Part shown: in pieces, positions 1-7,289 of the stretch | How positions within the stretch are numbered: the stretch's first letter is position 1 | Layout of the letters: each line of letters starts with the position of its first letter | NCBI GenBank assembly: GCA_937863915.1 | Contig: CALMID010000372.1 | Coordinates: forward strand, 1-10,960 | Direction of reading: 5' to 3' | Source: an uncultured Pseudomonas sp. | GTDB taxonomy: Bacteria; Pseudomonadota; Gammaproteobacteria; Pseudomonadales; Pseudomonadaceae | DNA: 10,960 nucleotides | Position numbers and translations under genes: made by a program | Notes under the pieces: generated by a model | What the model was told of the DNA's origin: nothing | The model's input: only the letters and a program-made list of their open reading frames with translations | The model's database searches: none

Positions 1-1
1 C

Positions 2-2044
2 AATGCCCAGGGCGAAGGCGAGGTCAGTCTGGATATCCCTGACTTCAACGGTGAGTTGCGCCTGATGGCGCAGGCCTGGAGCGACGACAGCTATGGCAAG
101 GGCGAGGCCAAGACGGTGGTCGCGGCGCCGCTGGTGGCCGAACTGTCGGCGCCGCGCTTCCTCGCCGGCGGTGACGAAACCGCGCTGGCGCTGGACCTGA
201 CCAACCTCTCCGGTGCGCCGCAGAAGCTGGATGTGCAACTGGCGGCCAGCGGTCAGCTGCAACTGCGCGAGGCGGCCAGCAGCGTGCCGCTGCAACTGGC
301 GCAGGGCCAGCGCATCACCCTGCCGATTGCCGTGCGCGCGGTCGGCGGCCTGGGCACCGGCCAGCTCAGCGTCAGGGTCAATGGTCTGGACCTGCCCGGC
401 GAGCAGCTGCCGCCCTTCAGCCGGCAGTGGCAGATCGGCGTGCGCCCGGCCTACCCGGCGCAGCTCAAGCAGTTCCGCGCGGTACTCAAGGGCGACAGCT
501 GGACCCTGCCGGACAGCGCCCTCAGCCAGTACGACCCCGATGGCCTGCAGGGGCTGCTGAGCCTGTCGAGCAAGCCGCCGCTGAACCTCGCCGAGCAGAT
601 CAGCGAACTCAAGGCTTATCCCTACGGTTGCCTGGAGCAGACCACCAGCGGCCTGTATCCCTCGCTGTATGCCGACGCCGCCAGCCTCAAGCGTCTGGGC
701 ATCAAGGGCGAAAGCGATCAGGAACGACGCAGCAAGCTGGAGCTGGGTATCGAGCGTCTGCTCGGCATGCAGCGCTACAACGGCAGCTTCGGTCTGTGGG
801 GCAGTGACAGTGATGAGGAATACTGGCTGACGGCCTATGTCACCGACTTCCTGCTGCGTGCCCGCGAGCAGGGCTACAGCGTGCCGGACGATGCGTTGAA
901 GAAGGCCAGCGAGCGCCTGCTGCGCTACCTGCAGGATCGCCAGCTGATCGACGTGTACTACAGCGAAGACAGCGAGCACATGCGCTTCGCCGTGCAGGCC
1001 TACGCCGGCTATGTGCTGGCGCGCAGTCAGCAGGCTCCGCTGGGCAGCCTGCGCGCGCTGGCCGAACGGCAGAGCGAGGCCCGTAGTGGCCTGCCACTGG
1101 CGCACCTGGCGGTGGCCCTGCAACTGATGGGCGATCAGCCGCGCGCCGATACCCTGCTGCAGGCCGCGCTCAGTCATGAGTTCAAGTCTGAGCGCTACTA
1201 CTGGTACGGCGATTACGGCAGCCGTCTGCGCGATGACGCGCTGATCTACGCCCTGCTGGAGGAGCATGACCTGGCCAAGGCGCAGCGCGACAGCTGGCTG
1301 TTCCGCCTGTCCGATGATCTTGCCGGCAACGAGTATCTGTCGACCCAGGAGCGCAATGCCGTGTTCCTCGCCGGCCGGCGTCTGCTCAACCAGCCGGAAG
1401 GTGACTGGCAGGCCGAGCTGAAGGCTGCCGGTCTGGTACAGGCACTCAACCGCGAGCAGCCGACCCTGAAGCTGGAAGGCGCCAGCCTGCAGGCGCCGCT
1501 GTCGGTGCAGAGCCTCGGCAGCGAGACGCTCTACCAGCAGTTCAGCCTGTCGGGCTATCCGCGTGAGCTGCCGCCGGCCAGTGGCGAGAACCTCAGCATC
1601 TTCCGCGAATACCTCGGCATGGATGGCAAGCCGCTGGCGCTGGACAACCTCAGCAGTGGCGAGCTGGTGCTGGTGCACCTGATCGTCGAGGCCAAGGAGC
1701 GCGTGCCGGATGCCCTGCTGGTGGACCTGCTGCCGGCCGGCCTGGAGCTGGAAAACCAGAACCTGGCGCAGAGCAGTGCCAGCCTCGGCGATGCCAGCAG
1801 TGCCGTGAAGGAGTGGCAGCAGTCCATGCAGAACGCGCGGATCAAGCATCAGGAATACCGTGGTGACCGCTATGTGGCCGCCGTGGATGTCAGCGGTTAC
1901 GAGCCGACGCACCTGTTGTATCTGGCCCGTGCCGTCACCCCGGGCCATTACCGGGTGCCGCCACCCCTGGTCGAATCGATGTACCGGCCGGGCTGGAAGG
2001 CGCTGGGCAGTGCACCGAAGAGCCTGGTGGTAAAAGGGCGCTAG
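2..2044 (+). CDS. yfhM: Bacterial alpha-2-macroglobulin (YfhM type), C-terminal part
   Basis: The reading frame is already open at the left edge (Asn-Ala-Gln-Gly from base 2), so the N-terminus, including any lipoprotein signal, the early macroglobulin domains and the bait region, lies outside the window. The 680 residues seen are the C-terminal part of a protein whose family members are usually about 1,600 residues. The thioester motif Cys-Leu-Glu-Gln is intact at 629-640 (fragment residue 210), in the context YPYGCLEQT. It is followed by the helical thioester domain (about fragment residues 210-470) and C-terminal beta domains ending in VVKGR. In the family, proteolysis of the bait region triggers conformational trapping of the protease and covalent capture through the thioester; the E. 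coli homologue is a periplasmic inner-membrane lipoprotein. The neighbour pbpC is the usual partner of the thioester-bearing class, which separates it from the thioester-less YfaS/MagD class. Family assignment is firm; protease trapping is inferred from homologues. Confidence 0.95.
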   Translation, partial: NAQGEGEVSLDIPDFNGELRLMAQAWSDDSYGKGEAKTVVAAPLVAELSAPRFLAGGDETALALDLTNLSGAPQKLDVQLAASGQLQLREAASSVPLQLAQGQRITLPIAVRAVGGLGTGQLSVRVNGLDLPGEQLPPFSRQWQIGVRPAYPAQLKQFRAVLKGDSWTLPDSALSQYDPDGLQGLLSLSSKPPLNLAEQISELKAYPYGCLEQTTSGLYPSLYADAASLKRLGIKGESDQERRSKLELGIERLLGMQRYNGSFGLWGSDSDEEYWLTAYVTDFLLRAREQGYSVPDDALKKASERLLRYLQDRQLIDVYYSEDSEHMRFAVQAYAGYVLARSQQAPLGSLRALAERQSEARSGLPLAHLAVALQLMGDQPRADTLLQAALSHEFKSERYYWYGDYGSRLRDDALIYALLEEHDLAKAQRDSWLFRLSDDLAGNEYLSTQERNAVFLAGRRLLNQPEGDWQAELKAAGLVQALNREQPTLKLEGASLQAPLSVQSLGSETLYQQFSLSGYPRELPPASGENLSIFREYLGMDGKPLALDNLSSGELVLVHLIVEAKERVPDALLVDLLPAGLELENQNLAQSSASLGDASSAVKEWQQSMQNARIKHQEYRGDRYVAAVDVSGYEPTHLLYLARAVTPGHYRVPPPLVESMYRPGWKALGSAPKSLVVKGR

Positions 2045-2064
2045 GTTTTCAGGGCGTAATGCCG

Positions 2065-2105
2065 GGGCCCGTGATCGATTCCTGCGATCACGGGCCCTCT
2101 GTTTT
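2065..2105 (+). terminator. Intrinsic terminator-like hairpin between yfhM and pbpC
   Basis: A perfect 13-bp stem (2065-2077 pairs with 2085-2097) with a 7-nt loop is followed by a T-rich run, TCTGTTTT, at 2098-2105. It begins 20 nt after the alpha-2-macroglobulin stop codon. This has the form of a Rho-independent terminator on the + strand. On the other strand no T-run follows the stem, so it is not bidirectional. It ends only about 13 nt before the pbpC start, which leaves no space for a promoter after it. It may act as a partial terminator that sets the pbpC:yfhM ratio. Confidence 0.8.
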
Positions 2106-2118
2106 GTGGGGTTGAGGT

Positions 2119-4449
2119 GTGTCCATCGTGATTCGTTTGCGGCGCTGGTTGCAGGCCGCCTTGGCGGGGCTGGCGCTGCTGTGGCTGGCCGACTGGCTGT
2201 TCCCGCTGCCGTTGCCGCGGGCCGACGAGGCGCGGGTGGTGCTGGCCGAGGACGGTACGCCGCTGTGGCGCTTTGCCGATGCCGAGGGGGTATGGCGCTA
2301 TCCGGTGATGCCGCAGGAGGTTTCGCCGCTGTACCTGGAGGCGCTGCTCACCTACGAGGATCGCTGGTTCTACCGGCACCCCGGGGTCAACCCGCTGGCA
2401 CTGGGCCGGGCGCTGTGGCAGAACCTCTCCGGCGGCGAGGTGGTGTCCGGCGGCAGCACCCTGTCGATGCAGGTGGCGCGCCTGCTCGATCCGCATGCGC
2501 GCAGCGTGCCGGGCAAGCTGCGTCAGCTGTGGCGCACCCTGCAGCTGGAGTGGCACCTGTCCAAGGACGAGATCCTCACCCTTTACCTCAACCGCGCGCC
2601 CTTCGGCGGCACCCTGCAGGGTGTGGCGGCCGCCAGCTGGGCCTATCTGGGCAAGTCGCCGGCACAGCTGACGCCATCCGAGGCGGCGCTGCTGGCGGTA
2701 CTGCCCCAGGCGCCCAGCCGGCTGCGTCCCGATCGTCATCCGCAGGCGGCGCAACGGGCACGCGACAAGGTGCTGCGGCGCCTGCAGCTGTTTGGAGTGT
2801 GGGCGCCGACGCGGGTCAGCGAGGCGTTGCAGGAGCCGGTGCTGCTGGCCCCGCGTCAGGAGCCGCGCCTGGCGCCCCTGCTGGCGCGGCGGCTGAATAC
2901 GCCAGACAGCCCGGCGCTGATCCGCACCACCCTGGACGCCAGTCTGCAGCGGCGTCTGGAAGACCTGCTGCTGGGCTGGCGTGCCCGTCTGCCGGAGCAC
3001 ACCTCGGCCGCGGTGCTGGTGGTCGAGGCACAGAGCATGGCGGTACGCGCCTACCTGGGCTCGGTGGATATCGGCGATGACAAGCGCTTCGGTCATGTCG
3101 ACATGATCCAGTCGGTGCGCTCGCCGGGCTCGACGCTGAAACCCTTTCTCTATGGCATGACGCTGGATGCCGGGCTGATTCATTCCGAGTCGCTGCTGCA
3201 GGATGTGCCGCGCCGCTATGGCGACTACCGCCCCGGCAACTTTTCCGCCGGCTTCACCGGCCCGGTGTCGGCCAGCGAAGCGCTCGCCACCTCGCTCAAC
3301 CTGCCGGCCGTGCAGCTCCTGGAGGCCTACGGGCCCAAGCGCTTTGCCGGCGAGCTGTATGGTGCCGGCCTGCCGCTGCAGTTGCCGGCCGGTGCGCAGC
3401 CCAACCTGGCGCTGATTCTCGGGGGCGCCGGTGTGCGCCTTGAGCAGTTGCTGGGGGCTTACGCGGCGTTGGGGCGCGAGGGCAAGGCGGCGCGGATTCG
3501 CCTGCAGCCGCACCAGCCGCTGATCGAACAGCGCCTGCTGTCGCCCGGTGCGGCCTGGATCGTGCGGCGCATCCTCGCCGGCCAGGCGCGCCCGGACCGT
3601 GATCCGCGGGCGCAACTGGTGCAGCGCCCGGCGCTGGCCTGGAAAACCGGCACCAGCTACGGCTTTCGCGATGCCTGGGCGATGGGGGTGGGGCCGCGCT
3701 ACCTGATTGGCGTGTGGATCGGCCGGCCCGATGGTACTCCGGTGCCGGGGCAGTTCGGTCTGGCCTCGGCCGCGCCTCTGCTGCTGCAGGTGCATGATGT
3801 GCTGGTCAACCGTGATGCCCAGCGCGGCATCGCCCAGCCTGTGGCGGCGCAGCCGGCCAGCGTCGGCGTGGCGGCGATCTGCTGGCCCGGCGGCCAGCCG
3901 CTGGCGGCCGATGATCCGAACTGCCGGCGCCTGCGTTATGCCTGGACGCTGGATGGCACCACGCCGCCGACCCTGCAGGCGCTGGACCAGCCACTGGGCC
4001 TTGGCCTGACGCAGACCCTGTGGGTCAATGCCCGCGGCCTGCAGGTGGCGCCCCACTGCGAGGGTGCCACGGCGCAGCATGTGATGCTCTGGCCGGCACC
4101 GCTGGAACCCTGGCTGCCCCGGCGCGAGCGCCGGGCGCGGCGTCTGCCGGCGGCCGATGCGACGTGCCCACCGCTGTTGCCCGCTGCCGCAGCGCCCCTG
4201 TCCATCGTCGGCGTGCGTCAGGGCGACCAGCTGCGTCGGCCGGCCGCCAGTGCCACGCCGTTGCGTCTGAAACTCTCGGCGCTGGGCGGCAGCGGCCAGC
4301 GCTGGTGGTTCCTCGACGGCACGCCGCTGGGCAGCACCCAGGGCGCCGACAGCCTGGCGCTGGGGCTGCAGGAGCGCGGGCAGCATCAGCTCAGCGTGCT
4401 GGATGAAGGCGGCCTGACGGCACGGGTGGAGTTTCAGGTGCTGGAGTGA
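2119..4449 (+). CDS. pbpC: Penicillin-binding protein 1C (bifunctional peptidoglycan synthase)
   Basis: This is a class A PBP of 776 residues, close to the usual size of PBP1C. A basic N-terminus and one membrane anchor (about residues 11-32) place the rest in the periplasm. The GT51 glycosyltransferase domain shows EDRWFYRHPGV with catalytic Glu80 and GGSTLSMQVAR at 111-121. The transpeptidase domain has SPGSTLK (nucleophile Ser338, Lys341), Ser-Leu-Asn at 392-394 and Lys-Thr-Gly at 509-511, so all catalytic motifs are intact. From about residue 580 a Cys-containing C-terminal region matches the BiPBP_C beta domain typical of PBP1C. The start is uncertain: GTG at 2119 has GGGG 7 nt upstream, while GTG at 2128 (three codons later) has GAGG 10 nt upstream. 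It follows the alpha-2-macroglobulin gene, its normal partner, but a terminator-like hairpin separates them. In E. coli PBP1C is non-essential with weak penicillin binding; a role in wall repair alongside the protease trap is inferred. Confidence 0.97.
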   Translation: MSIVIRLRRWLQAALAGLALLWLADWLFPLPLPRADEARVVLAEDGTPLWRFADAEGVWRYPVMPQEVSPLYLEALLTYEDRWFYRHPGVNPLALGRALWQNLSGGEVVSGGSTLSMQVARLLDPHARSVPGKLRQLWRTLQLEWHLSKDEILTLYLNRAPFGGTLQGVAAASWAYLGKSPAQLTPSEAALLAVLPQAPSRLRPDRHPQAAQRARDKVLRRLQLFGVWAPTRVSEALQEPVLLAPRQEPRLAPLLARRLNTPDSPALIRTTLDASLQRRLEDLLLGWRARLPEHTSAAVLVVEAQSMAVRAYLGSVDIGDDKRFGHVDMIQSVRSPGSTLKPFLYGMTLDAGLIHSESLLQDVPRRYGDYRPGNFSAGFTGPVSASEALATSLNLPAVQLLEAYGPKRFAGELYGAGLPLQLPAGAQPNLALILGGAGVRLEQLLGAYAALGREGKAARIRLQPHQPLIEQRLLSPGAAWIVRRILAGQARPDRDPRAQLVQRPALAWKTGTSYGFRDAWAMGVGPRYLIGVWIGRPDGTPVPGQFGLASAAPLLLQVHDVLVNRDAQRGIAQPVAAQPASVGVAAICWPGGQPLAADDPNCRRLRYAWTLDGTTPPTLQALDQPLGLGLTQTLWVNARGLQVAPHCEGATAQHVMLWPAPLEPWLPRRERRARRLPAADATCPPLLPAAAAPLSIVGVRQGDQLRRPAASATPLRLKLSALGGSGQRWWFLDGTPLGSTQGADSLALGLQERGQHQLSVLDEGGLTARVEFQVLE

Positions 4450-4459
4450 GGTCGGCCGT

Positions 4460-5593
4460 TCAGGCCAGGCAAAGACGGTTACGGCCCTGATGCTTGGCCT
4501 GGTACAGCGCATCGTCGACGCGGCTGAAGAAGGCATCGGCGCTGGCATCGCGCGTGCTGTCGAACACGCCGAGGCCCAGGCTGGTGGTCAGGCGCAGGGG
4601 CTGCTCCTGAGTCTTCAGGCCGTGCTCGGCCAGCAACAGGCGGAACTGTTCGCCCAGTTGCCGGGCGTGCTCCAGGTCGATACCCGGCATCAGCACGCCA
4701 AACTCCTCGCCGCCCAGGCGCAGGAGGATATCGCTCTGGCGGCGGAAGACCTGGCGCATGGCGTCGGCGAACTGGCACAGGCACTGGTCGCCGGCCATGT
4801 GGCCGTGCTGGTCGTTGATCTGCTTGAAATGGTCGATATCCAGCAACAGCAGGGCCAGCGGACTGCCCTGGCGCTGCGCCTGGGCCACCTGCAGTTCAAA
4901 CAGGTTGTTGAACTGCAGACGGTTGCCCAGCTGGGTCAGGCTGTCGGTGCGGCTGAGCAGGTCGAGCTGTTCGCGCTGCTCCAGCAACTGGTGCTGCAGG
5001 TCGACCCCGGCGTGGTATTCCTTGTGGTTGCGCTTGAGCGCCAGCAGCAGGTAGAGCAGGAAGAAGCCCAGCGTGATCAGCACGCCCGCCTGCTCAGTGG
5101 CGCGCGGCAGCATGATCACCACCGACGGCAGGTAGATCAGCGCGACGGCGCAGGCGGCCGGCAGGCGCTGCATGGGGAAGTTGAAGATGGCGGCGGTGCT
5201 GAAGGCAATGGTGCTCAGTGCGGCAATCAGCTGGCTGTCGTGCAGCGGCGTGAGCAGCAGCGTGCAACCGGTCGCCAGTCCCCAGAACATCGAGTTCAGC
5301 AGCAGTAGCCCCCAGTGCTGCCAGCGCCAGCGCAGCAGGCCGTCTAAGTCATGCTCGGTGGGCAGGCGATGACGCAGGCGCAGCACCAGCAGAATGACGA
5401 ATGCCAGGCTGAACAGGCTGCCGGGCAGGAGCAACTGCTCGGGCGCGCTGCTGAAAATCCAGCACAGCAGCCAGGCGATCAGGTAGAAGATGCCGCCCAG
5501 GGTGGTGCGCACACGCATGTCCTGCACTTCGCGCCAGAGGCGGAAGCGGTCGGGATCGTTGGGCATCAGCGCGTTGGGCATGGTGCGGTTCAT
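4460..5593 (-). CDS. Membrane-bound GGDEF diguanylate cyclase
   Basis: The 377-residue product has about six hydrophobic segments (roughly 32-48, 56-72, 93-115, 122-138, 146-163 and 168-186), a short linker helix (about 190-215), and a C-terminal GGDEF domain beginning at LSRTDSLTQLGNR. The active site is Gly-Gly-Glu-Glu-Phe at 294-298. Metal and substrate residues are present in LLDIDHFKQIND (Asp252, Asn260, Asp261). An RxxD inhibitory site, RQSD at 285-288, sits exactly five residues before GGEEF, so product inhibition by c-di-GMP is expected. The protein should make c-di-GMP from two GTP in response to an unknown signal sensed by the membrane part, which I cannot assign to a named MASE family. 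The frame stays open to a GTG at 5629; I prefer the ATG at 5593 because a promoter-like pair (5610-5638) overlaps the longer version and neither start has a clear Shine-Dalgarno. It converges on pbpC with 10 nt between the stop codons. Confidence 0.94.
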   Translation of the reverse strand: MNRTMPNALMPNDPDRFRLWREVQDMRVRTTLGGIFYLIAWLLCWIFSSAPEQLLLPGSLFSLAFVILLVLRLRHRLPTEHDLDGLLRWRWQHWGLLLLNSMFWGLATGCTLLLTPLHDSQLIAALSTIAFSTAAIFNFPMQRLPAACAVALIYLPSVVIMLPRATEQAGVLITLGFFLLYLLLALKRNHKEYHAGVDLQHQLLEQREQLDLLSRTDSLTQLGNRLQFNNLFELQVAQAQRQGSPLALLLLDIDHFKQINDQHGHMAGDQCLCQFADAMRQVFRRQSDILLRLGGEEFGVLMPGIDLEHARQLGEQFRLLLAEHGLKTQEQPLRLTTSLGLGVFDSTRDASADAFFSRVDDALYQAKHQGRNRLCLA

Positions 5594-5609
5594 GGCGGCA
5601 AGTGCCGCG

Positions 5610-5638
5610 ATTCTAGCGGCTTTGAACACAGATGGCAG
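5610..5638 (-). promoter_or_regulatory. Candidate sigma-70 promoter for the GGDEF gene
   Basis: Read on the - strand, CTGCCA (5638-5633, four of six matches to TTGACA) is followed after 17 nt by TAGAAT (5615-5610, five of six matches to TATAAT). Transcription would begin near 5603, just before the ATG at 5593 and downstream of the alternative GTG at 5629. It falls between the DUF606 gene stop and the cyclase gene, so the cyclase could be transcribed on its own. The 10-nt leader to 5593 would be very short; the next in-frame ATG at 5581 would give about 22 nt. This is pattern matching only. Confidence 0.4.
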
Positions 5639-5659
5639 CCATTGGCCATCATCAGCCGA

Positions 5660-6109
5660 TCAACTGCGCTGGATCAGCCAGATGCCGGCCACCACCAGCA
5701 GCAGGCCAGCCACCTTGCCAGGGCTGATCGGTGCTTCGCGGTAACCGGCCCAGCCGAAATGATCGAGCACCAGCGCCATGGCCATCTGCCCGGCCAGCAC
5801 CAGCAGCATGAACAGCAGGGCGCCGGTGCGCGGGCTGGCATAGGCAGCGGTGGCAATAAAGAAGGCGCCCAGCAGGCCCCCGGTCCAGTGCCACCAGCTG
5901 AGGCCGCGGAACGCGCCGAGCAGCGGCATTTCGCGCTGGTACAGGGTGAGCAGCAACAGTGCCAGGGTGCCGACGCAGAACGAAATCAGCGCGGCGAGCA
6001 GGACGCTGCCCAGGTGCTTGGCCAACTGGCCATTGATCCCGGCCTGCAGCGGCAACAGAACGCCGGCCAGCAGGGGCAAGGCCAGAAGCCACCAGGTCAG
6101 TGCGGGCAT
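5660..6109 (-). CDS. YdcZ/DUF606-family small DMT-type membrane protein
   Basis: The 149-residue protein is very hydrophobic, with about five membrane segments (roughly 5-24, 35-56, 70-91, 95-115 and 131-147). It has the PLQAGINGQLAKHLGS pattern in the first loop and a GG-LGAFF-A motif at the third segment, both typical of the DUF606/YdcZ family of small drug/metabolite-transporter-like proteins. It is about the usual length of the single-repeat members, half the size of a ten-helix DMT carrier, so it probably dimerises. The substrate is unknown. The start is supported by GGAG six bases upstream of the ATG. A 102-nt gap separates it from the GNAT gene upstream, with a promoter-like -10 and a palindrome, so it may begin a new transcript. 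The cyclase gene follows. Confidence 0.86.
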   Translation of the reverse strand: MPALTWWLLALPLLAGVLLPLQAGINGQLAKHLGSVLLAALISFCVGTLALLLLTLYQREMPLLGAFRGLSWWHWTGGLLGAFFIATAAYASPRTGALLFMLLVLAGQMAMALVLDHFGWAGYREAPISPGKVAGLLLVVAGIWLIQRS

Positions 6110-6139
6110 GCTTGGCTCCGGATAAAGGGTCGGTTGGCG

Positions 6140-6168
6140 ATTATGCCTGATCCTGACTGATCAGACAG
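6140..6168 (-). promoter_or_regulatory. Candidate promoter for the DUF606 membrane-protein gene
   Basis: On the - strand CATAAT (6145-6140, five of six matches to the -10 consensus) has CTGTCT 17 nt upstream (6168-6163, a weak -35 with three of six matches). Transcription would start near 6133, giving a leader of about 24 nt before the ATG at 6109 with its GGAG. The weak -35 lies inside the palindrome at 6152-6169. Only the -10 is convincing by eye. Confidence 0.4.
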
Positions 6169-6169
6169 G
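6152..6169. promoter_or_regulatory. 18-bp palindrome, possible operator
   Basis: CCTGACTGATCAGACAGG is symmetric about the central GATC-containing core, with one mismatched pair (A/T at the fifth position of each arm). It overlaps the -35 and spacer of the candidate promoter for the DUF606 gene, the place expected for a repressor site. Neither strand has a T-run after it and the symmetry leaves no loop, so it is a poor terminator. The binding protein, if any, is unknown. Confidence 0.35.
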
Positions 6170-6211
6170 TTGTGCCGTGCCATCTCAGCGCTGCAGCCAA
6201 TCGACCGGTGG

Positions 6212-6688
6212 CTAAAGCGCTTTGCTGAACTGGATCAGCGCCACGCGCTCGCCGCTGGGTGTGGCGCGCTCGACCACGCCGGCCAACTGGTAGCCCAGGC
6301 GCGGGTAGAGCAGCAGGCCGGCGGCGTTGCCGTTGAAGCACGACACCTTCATCAGGCGCGCCTGATAGTGGGCGCGGGCCTGTTCTTCCATCACCCCGAT
6401 CAGGTACTGGGCAACCCCGCGCCCCCTTGCCCAGGGCGCCACCATCAGGTTGCCGAGGGCGCAGAACTCGCCGTATTGCCACTGGAAGAAATTGGCGAAA
6501 CCGGCCAGCTGGCCATCCAGCTCGACCACCGTGCTGTCGCGCCGCTCGGCCATGGTGGCGGCCAGCTGGCCGATGTCCAGCGGCCAGGCGGCACGGGGGA
6601 AACAGAAGAACAGCTCGTCGCGGTTCTGCGGGAAGGTCACCACCTGTGCAAGGTCGTTGGCAGTGGCGGGGCGATGAGTCAGGAGCAC
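6212..6688 (-). CDS. GNAT-family N-acetyltransferase
   Basis: The 158-residue protein has the layout of a single GNAT domain. It opens with a beta strand, THRPATANDLAQV. The central strand GEFCALGNLMVAP leads into the acetyl-CoA pyrophosphate loop ARGRGVA (residues 87-93, matching the R/Q-x-x-G-x-G/A motif). Motif B follows as NGNAAGLLLYPRLGY (119-133), the usual Asn plus Tyr pair near the end of the domain. It should transfer an acetyl group from acetyl-CoA to an amine; the substrate cannot be told from sequence. The start is GTG at 6688, chosen because AAGGA lies seven bases upstream. It begins 36 nt after the second lipoprotein gene and is probably the last gene of that operon. Confidence 0.9.
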   Translation of the reverse strand: MLLTHRPATANDLAQVVTFPQNRDELFFCFPRAAWPLDIGQLAATMAERRDSTVVELDGQLAGFANFFQWQYGEFCALGNLMVAPWARGRGVAQYLIGVMEEQARAHYQARLMKVSCFNGNAAGLLLYPRLGYQLAGVVERATPSGERVALIQFSKAL

Positions 6689-6724
6689 TGGGCAGTCCTT
6701 GGCGTTGAACGGGTTCGGCCGTGG

Positions 6725-7279
6725 TTAGCGGGGCGGGTATTGATCGAGAATGGCCCGCACCGTCTGGCGGATCGCCTGGCTGCGTTGCTCGGGCGAGTCG
6801 AGATTGTGGCGCAGGATCTGTTCGGCGCTGCCGCGCCAGACCAGTTTGCCATCGCGACCGTCGTAGAGGTCGATCTGCAGGGTGCCGACCTGATAGTCGA
6901 GGTTGCGCGTTTCCTGCATCACCGGGCCGCCCCAGTAGCCGTTCCAGCCGCTGCCCCAGGCACCACCGTAGCTGGTGGTGATCTGCTGCTGGCGGTCGTC
7001 GACGATCAGCCAGGCCTGCACGCGCAGGTCGGCAGCCTGGTCCTGGGCCGCCGGGCGCAGGCCGCGCTGTTCCAGTTGCTCGGTGATGGCCTGCTCGATG
7101 CGCTGGCCGTTGAGGTCGCTGGTCAGGCGTGGGTCGTCCGGGCGGAAGCGCACGGCCGGTTCTTGCCATTGCCAGCTGCGATAGCCGGCGAAGTCGCGTG
7201 CAGGATCGAAGTCGCGCTGCAGGCGTGGACCCTGGCAGGCGGCCAGGAGTAACAGGCTGGCGATCAGCAGGGTTCGCAT
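6725..7279 (-). CDS. DUF4136 lipoprotein, distal tandem paralogue
   Basis: The 184-residue precursor begins with Met-Arg, a hydrophobic stretch and the lipobox Leu-Ala-Ala-Cys (Cys15). Gln at position +2 predicts outer-membrane sorting. The mature part matches the DUF4136 family: DFDPARDFAGYRSWQWQEP near the N-terminus, LEQRGLRPA followed by ADLRVQAWL, a Gly/Tyr/Trp-rich stretch (TSYGGAWGSGWNGYWGG), then LQIDLYDGRDGKLVWRGSAEQ and a YPPR terminus. The family's function is not established. Its own AAGGAG (six bases before ATG) overlaps the TAA stop of the upstream paralogue, which ends 10 nt before this start, so the two are co-transcribed and likely translationally coupled. It shares the ordered motif set with the neighbour at 7290-7907 but lacks that protein's proline-rich linker. 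Confidence 0.87.
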   Translation of the reverse strand: MRTLLIASLLLLAACQGPRLQRDFDPARDFAGYRSWQWQEPAVRFRPDDPRLTSDLNGQRIEQAITEQLEQRGLRPAAQDQAADLRVQAWLIVDDRQQQITTSYGGAWGSGWNGYWGGPVMQETRNLDYQVGTLQIDLYDGRDGKLVWRGSAEQILRHNLDSPEQRSQAIRQTVRAILDQYPPR

Positions 7280-7289
7280 GGCGTGCTCC

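Noticed and set aside
4451..4470. GGCC-loop-GGCC as a bidirectional terminator between pbpC and the cyclase gene
   Set aside because: The stem is only four base pairs and no T-run follows on either strand.
2041..4548. An 835-codon open frame on the - strand opposite pbpC
   Set aside because: It mirrors pbpC almost exactly, and its translation is a Gln/Arg/Ala/Pro/His-rich composition with no recognisable domain. This is the usual antisense shadow of a high-GC gene with few stop-forming codons; pbpC has every catalytic motif of its family.
5351..6160. A 269-codon + strand open frame opposite the cyclase and DUF606 genes
   Set aside because: The Gln/His/Gly/Ala-rich translation has no motif, and it overlaps two genes with clear transmembrane and GGDEF signatures.
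6214..6223. Ten-base palindrome AAAGCGCTTT at the GNAT stop codon
   Set aside because: It is a short self-complementary sequence within coding DNA with no loop or T-run; likely chance.
6141..7169. A 342-codon - strand open frame overlapping the GNAT and distal lipoprotein genes in another frame
   Set aside because: The Arg/Pro/Gly-rich translation crosses from one gene into the next without any domain; the GNAT and DUF4136 frames carry the conserved motifs and ribosome-binding sites.
6170..7252. A 360-codon + strand open frame opposite the GNAT and lipoprotein genes
   Set aside because: It spans two well-supported - strand genes and their junction, has no family motif, and reflects third-position GC bias on the opposite strand.
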